The position numbers and the translations under genes are program-made. Positions 31,786-42,598 of a DNA stretch of 64,000 bases are shown in pieces; positions within the stretch are counted from its first letter, which is position 1; every line of letters begins with the position of its first letter. Source of the DNA: Zanthoxylum bungeanum (taxonomy: Eukaryota > Streptophyta > Magnoliopsida > Sapindales > Rutaceae); NCBI GenBank assembly GCA_019454045.1, contig SKCR01023728.1:62001-126000 (forward strand). The letters run 5' to 3'. Under the pieces are notes generated by a model. That model had not been told where the DNA came from. It saw only the letters and a list, made by a program, of their open reading frames with translations, and made no database searches.

Positions 31786-33889
31786 TGTAGACACTGCATT
31801 TTTGCATAAGCCCAATGATGAGCCTCGTATGGAGGCACTACCTGAAAAGTTGCGGAAGTTGCGAGAAACGAATGCCGGAAGGAAAGAAAACCTCCAAAAT
31901 TAGCACCTTATCGGATTCAGACTCACTAGCCAGCCTCAGATTCACTCAGTCTGTATCTGTTTTAAGCCATAGCCTCAGACACGCCCTTGCACCTTTCAAC
32001 TTCAGCCCATCCACATGGCCCAAATCCCATGCAATCCATCCACACGCCCAAGACCCCACGTAATCCATCCACACGCCCAAAACACCATACAATCCACATG
32101 CCCAAATCTCGTCATCAACACTTTCCAATTTAATGAGATTTGAAATCCCATCCTCACCAATTTACAAGATTTTGGGATCCCATCCTCACAAAATTTATAA
32201 GATTTTTTCCCAAAATAAATTTTCCAAATTTACATGATATGTTTCCCTATTTGGAGATCCCTTCAAATCATTATAAAAAGGGGACCAAATCATCAACAAA
32301 AATGAGGACCTTAGACGACAACCACAAACAAAAACCCTAAAGCAATCACTGAAAATCACAAAAAAAAACAGTAAAAACCGAAACAACAAGAGCCACCGAG
32401 AAAAGTAAACACAAAATAACCGAACAACCAACCAGCCCTTCACCGAAACAACCAACCAGCCCTTCACCGAAACAACCAGCCAGCCCTTTACCAAAACAAC
32501 CAACCAGCCCTTCACCAAAACAACCAACCAGCACTTCACCGAAACAACCAACCAGCCCTTCACCGAAACAACCAACCAGCCAATCACCAAAACAACCAAC
32601 CAGCCAACCATCGAAACAACCAACCAGCCAACCACTGAAACAACCAACCATCCAATCACTGAAAGAAACAACCAGCATCACCGAAAAATAATCAGGAAAA
32701 AACCGAGACAAAAGCAACCAAAAACTAAAACCAGAACAAAAAAAAACCGAGACAAAAGCAACCAAAAATTGAAACCAGAACAACAAAAAAAACAGCAGCC
32801 ATAAACAACCAAAAACAGCAGCCAAAACAACCAAAACAGAAGCCAAAAACAAACAAAATAGCAGCAAAAAAACAAACAAAACAGCAGCCAAAAACAGCAA
32901 AACAGCAACCAGAAAATAGCAAAATAGCAACCAGAAAATAGCAAAACAGTGAGCAAAAATAGTGAAACAGTAAGTAGAAATTAGCGAACCAGCGATCCTT
33001 CCGGCGACGGCCTAACACACTTCTAAAAGTAACTTAAAAGGTAAGACCTGAGGGCACCCTTACCACATTTATTTATATAGTTTCGGACGCTGCATGCCTG
33101 GGTGGACGTGAAATACGTCCAGTCGGGTATGCGAAGTCCTACATCAAAGACGGCCAAATTTCTGGTCACGTTTTTCCTTTCTTTGGCATTTTGTTATTTA
33201 TCCTTTTTTTTATCTATTTATTTACTTTTATTGTTGTTTTATTATTTCGCCTTTATTATGTCATTTATCTTTTCGTCTATTTATCGTTATTTTATTCTTT
33301 CACCTTTATTTTTTATTAATCTTTTTGTCTATTTATCGTTATTTTATTTTTTCATGTTGGTGATTATGTATGTTATTATCCCTTTTGGTATATTGGATGG
33401 AAACCCAGAAGTAAATTCTATAGCCGAATCCGAATGGACGGTAGTGCGGTCTGTACTTGGGATACAACTTCACGTGCAACTCGGGAGATACTCATACATG
33501 CGTGATTAACCCCCTATTTTTGTTTGCTATTTATTTATTGACGATTTTCCTACTTTTTATTGTGATTATTATTTTATTTGGGTATGTTATTATATTTTTA
33601 TTCGCTTTTATACATGAATTGCATTAAGACTTGGCTATACCATTGTGTGAACCCGTCTATTGTATTAGCATAAGTATGGGACCATTCCGAACCCAACGGT
33701 TTGAGGTCTTCCCTTGTGAGGGGTGAGTGTGACCTTAAATCCTTCCCAGTTCACACTGGGTGGCGACTCCTTTATTCTCTGGTTTATTCCCCCACGGGCT
33801 AATTCGTACTCTCTACGGGCTGTGAGCCCAACAATGTTGTGGTCGCCGAACATCATAGACATAGCGGTAAACCCCGCTTCGCTCCTACA
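31786..33889 (+). repeat. 5' LTR of the second Tat element, 2.1 kb
   Basis: Starts TGTAGACACTGCATTTTTGC and ends CTCCTACA, two bases before the PBS. The start and the last 850 bases resemble the LTR of the nested Ogre-like element (34934-37998), but the middle does not. It contains a 24-bp minisatellite, a conserved AAAAGGTAAGACCTG block (33036-33050) and an internal copy of the PBS start (33761-33770). The long low-complexity frames on the minus strand here come from the minisatellite and CAAAA-rich tracts. Confidence 0.88.
32396..32690. repeat. 24-bp minisatellite in the LTR
   Basis: About 11 copies of a 24-bp unit starting AACAACCAACCAGCCCTTCA, with decay toward the right. Because the unit is eight codons long, all frames stay open; one plus frame repeats KQPTSPSP. 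Confidence 0.92.
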
Positions 33890-33891
33890 GA

Positions 33892-33909
33892 TGGCGACTC
33901 CACTGGGGA
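33892..33909 (+). other. Primer-binding site (Tat/Ogre type)
   Basis: TGGCGACTCCACTGGGGA, two bases after the LTR. The same 18 bases serve the nested Ogre-like element on the other strand. Ogre-type elements are described as primed by tRNA-Arg; the exact tRNA was not checked. Confidence 0.85.
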
Positions 33910-34690
33910 TAGAGAATCGGCCCGGAAACAATGCCTTGTAGTGTCCGTGGCTTTGGTTAACCAAGTCTCATAAATTTTGCATACCCTTTTTACCCCGATG
34001 GCGTCATGTATCGTGAAGTCGCTTTCACTCAAGGCGGTGGATCGTTATATGATGATAACCATCACTCGTTGGCATGTACCATAGGTATAAAAAAGGCACG
34101 CTCACTTTGTCACTCGAACCCTTGAGTGGGGAGACCTAGTTGTGAGCAACCCTTCACCGATGAGAGCCTTATCCATACCCTTGAAGGCACACATATGAAC
34201 CATAGTTACGCGTCCTATAGAAGCTACCTCCTGATGCTTGTGTTTGGGCCTATTATCATTTGGATTCATTTGGGCTTCTCGTCATAGGACGAGTTTGTAT
34301 CTTATGATGTTTGGGCCAAAAGTTTCAAAATGACGATGGGCCACCTTGTGTTGGGCCCCCTATCATTTGAAGTTATTTAGCCACATTATCTCAAAAGTGT
34401 AAACCTGTTGGGCCTTTTCAATTGGGACAAGTTTATACCTCGCGATAATCTGATTGAACACTTTAAAATGATAACGGGCCAACTTGTATGAAAACCTTGA
34501 TAGGCTTAGAAGATCCAAACATGATCCAAATATGCCAGATACATGAGTCTGATATCCGTACTGGCTTTCATCGAGGAAGGGTACGCCTTTTTATGGCATA
34601 TTTGTATACTTTTGGATATCTCAAAGTCCATCCCCGCCACAACCATGATTACCGAGGGCCCAATTCTTCGTTTCTAGACAATGGCATGAT
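33910..34690 (+). other. Untranslated leader of the second Tat element, left part
   Basis: Homologous to the leader of the nested element (43010-43340 on the minus strand), sharing TAAACCTGTT and AAAATGATAAC.GGCCAA. No convincing coding sequence; the frame at 34488-34733 runs into the copia LTR and is rejected. The leader resumes at 48173. Confidence 0.75.
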
Positions 34691-34933
34691 CCCTATGTTA
34701 GACAGTTATGACCGATATCGTCACTATTTGTAAAAGACATCGTGTTTTTGTACAAATTAATTATGTAGCAATGGAAATTTCCTTTTATCATTTCGTAATT
34801 AGATTACCTAAATGTGTGAATGATGAAAGTCCTTATGATTAGTTCCAGATTGAGATGATATGAGACAGTATCAATCCAGGACGGTTTAATCATTAAATAT
34901 CCATAGTCGTAATACGAAATAGACTAGTATCGC

Positions 34934-37900
34934 TGTAGACAACAGAAACTAACGACGCTGTTCTAGCCTCGCGGCCCGGTTGAGAAGTACGAAATAACAT
35001 GGAGTCGCCACCCGGTGTGAGCCGGGAAAATGAGATTTAAGGCCGCACTCACCCCTTGCAAGAGAAGACCTCAAACCTTTGGGTTCGGAATGGTCTCTTA
35101 CTTTATGTCATCTTGTAATGTTTGTGATTTGTGCAATATTAATCAAAACTACTTAACATACATGTACAATGATAATTCAACCTAATTCACATTCATAAAA
35201 ATAAATCTTACATTTAAATTTACATGCTTCGAAAATGAGTTTTCATAACATAACAAATACAAAAATAAACATGTGGGCCAGTAACTTGGCCACTATTAAT
35301 GTAGGACCTCGCATACCTGATTAGACGTATCTGACGTCAACCGAATACGCCGCGTCCGTAACAGTAAAGTAACAAAGGGGGTGCCCTCAGGTCTTACCTT
35401 TTTAGTCGTTGTCCGGGAGTGCGTTCCGCGGTGCCGGAAGGGTTGTCGTTCCACTGTTTTCAATGTCCGCTGTTTCCGCTGTTTTGTCCGGGTTCGCCGT
35501 TTTCAATGTTTTGTCCGTTTTCAACGGATCCGCTGTTTCTGCCGTTATTTTGACTCGTCATTTTTTTGTATTTTTCTTCGTTGTTTTCTCTCTGTTTTTT
35601 AAATCAAATTCTCATTCTCTCTCGGGTCATTGATTCTCATTTTTTTGGGGTGTTTTTGGAGGGTTATTCTTTCTTGGTTTCAAGGGAATTAAGGCTCGGT
35701 TAGAGGGTTAATTTGTGCTCGGCAGTGTGTGCGTGTGATAGGCTGTTGGCGTGGGGTTACTTCACGTGGGTTTGATGGTGCATGGGCAGTGCAGTGGCTT
35801 GCATGGAAATTGTGGTGTGCTCGGCAGTGGTGTTGGTTTGGTCTCGGCAATGTGCAGGTGTTGGAGGGATGGCTCTAGGGTTTTCCTTATGCGTGAATGG
35901 TCAATGATGATAGGGATTCTCGGCAGTGGTGCATGGCTCTCAGCAATTAACATGCATGGAGGGTTGCTAGAGGTTTCGTTTGAGTGTTATGCGTGTAGTG
36001 GCTAGGTGCAGGGCTAGTGTTCACGGTGTCCAGGCCGTGAGATGAGGTTACCGTGAAGGCCTGTTAAATGGAGGCTAGATGACTGGGTTGAAGAGAGTGG
36101 TGTATGCAGTGGCCGTGAGAAGTTGGTGAGTAAGGTTGATGATGAGAGTGGAGTTGCAGTGGCCGTGAGAAGTTGATGATTAAGGTTGATGATGAGAGTC
36201 GTTGATCAAGGTTGATGGGTCGTGGAGATGAATGAGTGATGAGTTGATGAAGAAGACTGGAGAGGTGCGCTGATGATGATGTCCAGATTGATGGTGATCA
36301 GTCCATGGCGTGAAGAGCTTGTTGATCAAGGATGATGAAGATTGAGTTGTGATAGAGGATGATCAGGCTGTCCCTGGGAGATGCCGAGAGCTCCTTGTGC
36401 TGTGATGATCCCTGGTTGCCGAGCTGTTTGGTTCATTACAGTGGCCGAATCATCCTTGGCCGAGCAGAAGATGATGAGCTCAGAAGGTGCAGATGTTGTT
36501 GATGACCAGTGAAGGGCAGAGGCCGAGAGTTTGAAGTGGCTGAGTGTAATGATCAGTTGCTGTCGATGAGGATGAAGGGTTCCTTCGTTAGTGAGGGCTT
36601 CAAAATGGTGTGTGTTCTTCTTTGTGTGTGAAGTCCTTGCAGTGAGTTGGGGCCTCAAAGGTGCGTGTGTCCTCCCTTTTGCGTGTTTGATACGTTGAAT
36701 ATGAGAGAGGCAGTAAGGTTCGTGATGAAGGCTATGAGCTGTGTGAGTGGCGTGTGCTTGTGGCTATGCGTGAGGGCTGTCTCCTTTGGTTCTGGTCACT
36801 GGTTCAAGGAGGGCAGGAGTGTAGTGGGCGTGAGGATCAGGTCAGTGGGCGTGAAGGGGCTATTTGGTGCGTGAGCTGCTGTGTATGGAATGCATGAGGG
36901 TTTTTATGGTTGAAGGCAGATTGCGTGAAGTTAGTGGTTGATGAAGGTGTGTGAAGTGGTTGCTGGTCAGGGAGAGTTGCTTACGTGAAGGGGGTTGAGC
37001 GTGTGGTGAGTGAGTGGTCTTGAGTCGATTGAAGAGGCGTGAGGCTGTGGCTGCTGGTGAGGGTTTCGTTACTGTGAGTGTCTAAGGTCTGTGTGGGCTG
37101 AGTGTGTTGTGAAGTGAGAGGCATGATGAGCTTGAAGGCGTGAGGGTTCTGGCTGCTGCCGTGAGGTGAAGGGTTAAAGGCTTGTCAATAAGAGAGGTCC
37201 TTGGGAGCTACTGGCGTGAGGTTGAAGATGAGGGGTGTTTGATAGTCAAGGACGTGTGGGGGCTGTGTTCGTTGATCACCCGTGATTGAAGGGAACCAAG
37301 GAGGCAAAAAACAAAAGCCATTCGGCGGATCATTGGAGAGTTTGACAATTGTTGATGATTTATTATGTTTGGAGGGCAAGTGGTTCAATGGTTCACGTGG
37401 GAAGCTTGGAAAAATGGAGGGGTTTGCCGTGTGGGGGCATGGAGGGAAATTGTTGGTTTTGAGTTTTGATTATTTTATTATTTATGTGTGTGTGTTTATT
37501 TTGTTTGTTAGTGTTTGTTAAAAGGTGGCAAGGGAATTGTCTTTTGCGTTAGTGGGTTTGAAAATAAAAAGAAATGGAAAATAGGTGGAAGCATGATGAT
37601 GGCCGAATTTTGGTGTAAAAGGGGGAATTATTTGTTATTTTGTTAAAGTTGTTATTTAATTGGTTTGTAATTTTTAATGATTTAATTTAATTCAAATTAA
37701 TTTAATTAGTTGGTGAATTTTAATTTTGCACGGAAGTTAAAGGGTCACAAGCAAGGAAAATTAGAGAGAGAGAATATGTGTGAGAAAGAGCGAGGAAAAG
37801 GTTACGAGCGAATGATGATTTTGAAATGGAAAAGGCGACGACGAACCCGAAGCAAACGAGCGAATAAAATCCACAAAACGTCAATTCTTGACTTTCCCTT

Positions 37901-37998
37901 TCCGACGGCCGCTTTCCGCGACTTCCACGACATGAAAAGGTAGTGCCTCCTTACGAGGCTCGTCATTGGGCATGATATGCAAAAATGCAGTGTCTACA
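34934..37998 (-). repeat. 3' LTR of the Ogre-like element
   Basis: Repeats 43428-46498 with scattered single-base differences and a few short indels (for example one fewer TTTCCGCTG near 35480). Ends TGTAGACA ... TGTCTACA. Frames inside (35751-36005, 36647-36874 and others) are repeated in the other LTR and match no known protein. Bases 36100-36200 contain a short GTGAGAAGTTG/GATGATGAGAG tandem. Confidence 0.95.
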
Positions 37999-38012
37999 GT
38001 CGCCCCCACTTT
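37999..38012 (-). other. Polypurine tract of the Ogre-like element
   Basis: On the minus strand AAAGTGGGGGCGAC lies directly upstream of the 3' LTR. Confidence 0.85.
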
Positions 38013-38137
38013 GATGGGACTTGTGTAGTGTGTGACAATGACACTATCAAAGTTACGTGCAATGCATTTTTACTTACCCGGCTCGCCAGCTGCCACCTGG
38101 CTTACCTGCTGCTTCGAACTGAGTTGATGATGCAGTG

Positions 38138-38765
38138 GACCTCGATCCTGGGATGCATCCCAATACCTGCAATTGACAAAATGGGCCTCGGCCCGGGGAC
38201 GCATCCCCAAAATGGAATCTATGATCCAGTGGGTCTACGACCCTGGGACGCATCCCAATAACTGCAACCGACAACGGGGGCCTCGACCCTGGGACGCATC
38301 CCTCCCAATCGCTGACAAAATGGGCCTCGGCCCGGGGACGCATCCCCAAAATGGAATATATGATGCAGTGGGTCTACGACCCTGGGACGCATCCCAATAA
38401 CTGCAACTGACAAAGGGGGCCTCGACCCTGGGACGCATCCCAATACCGCTGACAAAATGGGCCTCAGCCCGGGGACGCATCCCCAAAATGGAATATATAA
38501 TGCAGTGGGTCTACGACCCTGGGACGCATCCCAATAACTGCAACCGACAACGGGGGCCTCGACCCTGGGACGCATCCCAATGCCGTTGTCAAAATGGGCC
38601 TCAGCCCGGGGACGCATCCCCAAAATGGAATATATAATGCAGTGGGTCTACGACCCTGGGACGCATCCCAATAACTGCAAACGACAACGGGGGCCTCGAC
38701 CCTGGGACGCATCCCAATGCCGTTGTCAAAATGGGCCTCAGCCCGGGGACGCATCCCCAAAACAT
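38138..38765 (-). repeat. 137-bp tandem array built from three ~46-bp subunits
   Basis: GGGGACGCATCCCC recurs at about 38195, 38334, 38471, 38608 and 38745 (steps of 139, 137, 137, 137). Each period holds three related ~46-bp parts, keyed by GGGCCTCGGCCC, GGGTCTACGACCC and GGGCCTCGACCC, each followed by a GGGACGCATCCC-type hairpin. Frames reading repeated GMRPR are products of the array, not proteins. Confidence 0.93.
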
Positions 38766-38849
38766 TGTTGATAATTGAGAATTGAGTTGGTCGTGCCGTA
38801 CCTGGCAGAACTGATCTGATACCGAATTGTGGGTTTCGTCTTCATGGGT

Positions 38850-39290
38850 CATGTTCCCGAATCTGATGTGAAGGTCTTGTTCCCTGAATTGTGTCAAGAT
38901 AGGGCTTTATTCCCATGGGCTTTCTTCCCGAACTGTGTTGAGATGGGGCTTTATTCCCCTGGGCTTTGTTCCCGAACTGTTTTGAGATGGGGCTTTATTC
39001 CTCTGGGCTTTGTTCCCGAACTGCTGACTGTGTAGAGATAGGGCTTTATTCCCCCGAGCTTTATTCCCGAACTATTGAGATGAGGCTTTATTCCTCCGAG
39101 CATCGTTCCCGAACTGTGTTCATATGAGGCTTTATTCCTCCTGAGCTTTATTCCCGAACTGTGTAGATGAGGCTTTATTCCTCGAGCTTCATTCCCGAAT
39201 TGTTGAGATGAGGCTTTATTCCTCCCGAGCTTTATTCCCGAACTGATAAGAGATAGGGCTCTATTCCCCTAGGCTTTCTTCCTTCAATTA
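38850..39290 (-). repeat. Tandem array of GGCTTTATTCCC/GTTCCCGAACTG units
   Basis: About eight degenerate units of roughly 50-60 bp, each with GGGCTTTATTCC followed by GCTTT.TTCCCGAACTG. Confidence 0.88.
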
Positions 39291-39740
39291 TGTTGACCGT
39301 GGTCTTTGTTCCCTTAATCGAGTTGAATGATGGGTTTTGTTCCCGAACTGAGCTGAGGGTCTTGTTCCCCGTCTGAGTTGAATGATGGGTCTTGTTCCCG
39401 TGGGTCTTGTTCCCGAACCGAGCTGAGGGTATTGTTCCCTGAATTGCGGGTCTTGTTCCCGATTTGTTGAGATAAGGGTCTTGTTCCCTGAATTGCGGGT
39501 CTTGTTCCCGATTTGTTGAGTTGTGGGTCTTGTTCCCGTTCTGAATTGTGTTGAGGGTCTTGTTCCCTGAACTGAGTTGTGGGTCTTGTTCCCGATCTGA
39601 ATTGTGTTGAGGGTCTTGTTCCCTGAACTGAGTTGTGGGTCTTGTTCCCATTTTGAGCTGAGGGTCTTATTCCCTGAATTGAGTTGTGGGTCTTGTTCCC
39701 GTGGGTCTTGTTCCCATTTTGAGCTGAGGGTCTCGGCTCT
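39290..39740 (-). repeat. Tandem array of GGGTCTTGTTCCC units
   Basis: About 18 copies of GGGTCTTGTTCCC spaced by 20-45 bases, grading in from the previous array (GGGCTTTGTTCCC becomes GGGTCTTGTTCCC). Confidence 0.9.
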
Positions 39741-40430
39741 GGGACTCATCCCCAAACTGAAACTGAAATGGGCCTCGGCCCTCGACTGATGCTGATGTGG
39801 GCCTCGCCCCCAACCTGATGCTGATATAGGCCTCGGCCTTAGGACTCATCCCTGAAACTGAAACTGAAGTGGGCCTCGGCCCCGGGACTCATCCCTGAAA
39901 CTGAAACTGAAGTGGGCCTCGGCCCCGGGACTCATCCCTGAAACTATACTGATAATGTGGGTCACGACCCTGAGCTGATACTGGAGCTAATGTGGGCTTC
40001 GCCCCCAGAGTGCCATACCCAGCAAAGATAGATAGTGATGTGGGTCTCAACCCACAGAGTGCCGTACCCGGCAAAGACTGATAATGATGTGAGCCTCGCC
40101 CCCAGAGTGCCATACTCAACAAAGACTGATACCGTGTCTCCATACCCGGAGTGCCGTACCCGACGATACTGATACTGATACTGATGTGATGTGGCCTCGC
40201 CCCTAGAATGCCATACCCGGCTGATACTGATCCGAACTGGTGTGGGCCTCGACCCCAGAGTGCTGTATCCGGCAGATACTATCATGAACTGATGTGGGCC
40301 CCGCCCCCTGAGTGCCATACCCGGCGAATACTGATCATGAACTGATATGGGCCCCGCCCTCAGAATGTAATACGCGGCGGGGATATTGATACTGAATCGA
40401 TGTGAGGCTTCGCCCCCAAGCTGATATGAT
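39740..40430 (-). repeat. Tandem array of GGGCCTCGGCCCC and GTGCCATACCCGGC units
   Basis: First a 43-bp unit (GGGACTCATCCCTGAAACTG) near 39740-39950, then 50-60-bp units with GTGGGCCTCGCCCC and GTGCCATACCCGGC to about 40400. Confidence 0.88.
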
Positions 40431-40802
40431 ATTCTACCTCACACATTACACCACCTCTCACGAGATAATCTTTGATAGATAGACATATTTTTGTCCTCAA
40501 CGAATGCTTTCGCGTCGAAACCGAAGAACCTTCAAAGTACTTGATATACTCAATTTCGATTGTCTGAATGGGTGATCTGAGCTAGACTCCATGTGTGTGT
40601 GTGCCAAGGCTCTTTCGCAGCTTAGTCCTTTAGTAAGCCAACTTGGTGATTCGTTTCAGAGAGTCAAACCAGTGGGTCTAACCAACCTGGATGTCTTAAT
40701 CACATTCTGTGATTACTTCGGCATACTCAACATGATATGGTTTTCATCTTTTTTTTTTTTTTTCTCTTTCTTTTCATTTCAGATTTTCTTTTTTTCCTTT
40801 TC

Positions 40803-40833
<31 letters not shown>

Positions 40834-41400
40834 TTTTTTCTGACACACCTACCCTTTAAGGTAGCATTTCTCCTCATGGTGGTCCTAATACTCGCCCATG
40901 GGTAGCTTCACGCTTATCGGTTATAGGTTGTCTATTTTTTTTTTTTTAGAGACATTTTTTTTTATTTCAACCATATCATATATCATAGCATCAGCAAACA
41001 AGTGTGGACATTCAGGCAAACAGTCATTCACCAATACATCATCTCTTCAACTAGTCACCTAGCTAACCACTCAGGCTTCTACTGCTAGGATCCCATAATC
41101 AAGTGCTTATGAGTCTAATCTAAGATCAATCTATTCAGGGTACCGGATGAGAGCACGTCTCGCACTTTTTGTTTCTAGGGTCTCTCCCTACAGCATGCAA
41201 TGTCATCACAGGACATATGTCTAATCATCAAAGACTTATCTCTCACTCATTTTTTCCTCACTCATTTTTTTTTCTCTTTTTTTTCTTTCTTTGTTTTTTT
41301 TTCTTTTTCTCTTTTTTTTCTTTTTCTTTTTCTTTTTCACACTCATTTTTTCAACAATTAAAATTAAATACAAACTTTTCAAATAAAACACAAACTTTCA
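40431..41400 (-). other. Purine-rich internal region, no recognised gene
   Basis: Contains long T-rich tracts on the plus strand (40747-40840, 40935-40970, 41250-41345), purine-rich on the element's sense strand. No domain recognised. Confidence 0.6.
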
Positions 41401-41434
41401 AATAGGCCTTGGAATACCTGGTCAGGAGGGAACC

Positions 41435-41800
41435 TCATCGATTCAGATCAATGTCCAGTCTGCGTTTCTTGCTTGGATCACTGTCAGTCCAGTCCAACTG
41501 AGAGAGGATGGGGTCAAGCTTTGGCTCAAAAGCCAGGATCTGGTCAATCAACTCTTCGGCATTTGCTGCAGTCAAGAAAATGTCTTCCACAGATTTGGTG
41601 ACAAACTCGTGTCTCTTGGCTTCTGGTAATTCAATGAAAGCATCTGTTGTACCTACAAAAATAACACAAGAGATTAAAAATTCTACAACATGTATACACA
41701 AAACATGAAAACAGAAATCGCAACACAGTGCGTGGGTTGCCTCCCTGTTAGCGCTAAATTCATCGTCTTTAGTCAGACATGACCGAAATCCTTCTGTCAA
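41435..41800 (-). CDS. Unassigned reading frame with exon-like 3' part
   Basis: The convincing part starts after a TTTTTGTAG acceptor-like site near 41657 and runs to the stop at 41435. It reads GTTDAFIELPEAKRHEFVTK, then EDIFLTAANAEELIDQIL and ends SKKRRLDIDLNR. It is acidic and helical-looking, and the terminal LDIDLN resembles an LxLxL/DLN repression motif. I do not recognise the family. The upstream residues to 41800 are cysteine-rich read-through of what looks like an intron. It could be a captured host exon or an accessory reading frame of the element. Whether it is translated is unknown. Confidence 0.35.
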   Translation of the reverse strand: MTEGFRSCLTKDDEFSANREATHALCCDFCFHVLCIHVVEFLISCVIFVGTTDAFIELPEAKRHEFVTKSVEDIFLTAANAEELIDQILAFEPKLDPILSQLDWTDSDPSKKRRLDIDLNR

Positions 41801-42234
41801 TGTGGCTTCACCGTCGTCTTTTTGTGCTCGCGCCGTTTTTCGATTTTCTGATTCTTACTGCTTTCTTTTTCTTTCTCTCTTTTTTTTTTCTTTAAACCTG
41901 AAAATACAAAACAACAGAATAAATACGTGTGCATGTAAGTATGCAAGTGTAGAGATACTCCCTTTTCGTGATGGGTTAGATCCTCATTGTGCTCATCGGC
42001 GCCATATGTCTCTGGTCGTCTTCTGCTAGTTTTCTTCTGAAATCTGCAAAAAAAAAAAACACAACACAAAACAAAAGATGCAAATTGCGTGTATGCATGT
42101 ATGCATGGATGCGTTTCCTATCCCGCTGGGTTAGGTCTTCTACCGATTCCCTTGGTGACTGCTCAGTCTTCTTTTCTTCAGGAAAAATGCAGCTTCAATC
42201 TGCTTACTCGGCTGACTTGGTAAACTCACTTTTT
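41800..42234 (-). other. Exon-like and intron-like segments
   Basis: On the minus strand two pyrimidine-rich acceptors occur: one near 42046 (poly-T then GCAG) and one near 41899 (TTTTGTATTTTCAG). Two segments share GAY.TAACCCA near 41970 and 42135. Function unknown. Confidence 0.35.
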
Positions 42235-42432
42235 TCAAATCTGGTAATCTCCTGGCCTTGTTTCCAACTTTCTGTCTTTTCTGCTTATTTCTTCTGAGAA
42301 TTCTCTGTGTTCCAGATATCTCTGAATATCGTGATACCAAGGGTTCCCGCCATCAGCTCCCACATATGCTATCCTTTCTGTCTCATACAATGACTTACTT
42401 GCAGTTGTCAGGACAAGTGATTTCATCACCAA
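42235..42432 (-). pseudogene. pol: RNase H-to-integrase linker fragment of the Ogre-like element
   Basis: Reads GADGGNPWYHDIQRYLEHRE, then FSEEISRKDRKLE, the conserved stretch before the integrase zinc finger in Tat/Ogre polyproteins (PWY-DI--YL, then SKK-RK-IRR). It breaks off before the zinc finger. The sequence just upstream (42433-42510) resembles the end of the second RNase H domain (DTLVTLA) in another frame. Together with the gag fragment it shows that everything from mid-gag to late RNase H was lost in one or more deletions. Confidence 0.7.
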
Positions 42433-42598
42433 TTTCTTCGGATCTTCTTAAGCCGCAGCTAGTGTCACCAATGTGTCTGTCATCTGATTTTTTTCCGACA
42501 AGTGCTGAAATCTAAAGTCAAAGATTGTCTGTGCCCGACTTCTGAGGTAGAACAACAATTATCCCTTTAACTCTTATTCTCATTGCATCTTCAATTTT

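Noticed and set aside
32195..33018. Minus-strand frames up to 194 residues rich in GWLVV and phenylalanine/leucine, looking like membrane proteins
   Set aside because: They are translations of the 24-bp minisatellite and the CAAAA-rich LTR tract; hydrophobicity follows from base composition.
34488..34733. 81-residue frame in the Tat leader
   Set aside because: It crosses the copia solo LTR junction at 34696, so it is a chance frame.
35751..36874. Small frames repeated in both Ogre-like LTRs as possible genes
   Set aside because: Conserved only because the LTRs are recent copies of each other; no similarity to known proteins.
38074..38897. Several minus-strand frames reading repeated GMRPR motifs, up to 134 residues
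   Set aside because: They are direct translations of the 137-bp array; phase changes with each indel and no family resembles them.
38138..39740. Regular repeats resembling a CRISPR array
   Set aside because: Units are contiguous diverging tandem repeats without unique spacers, in a plant retrotransposon 3' region.
39232..40318. Frames reading GNKTHNS-type or GYGTLG-type repeats
   Set aside because: Products of the tandem arrays, open only because the unit lacks stops.
40591..40905. Frame with long poly-phenylalanine/serine stretch
   Set aside because: Driven by T-rich tracts; no start context or domain.
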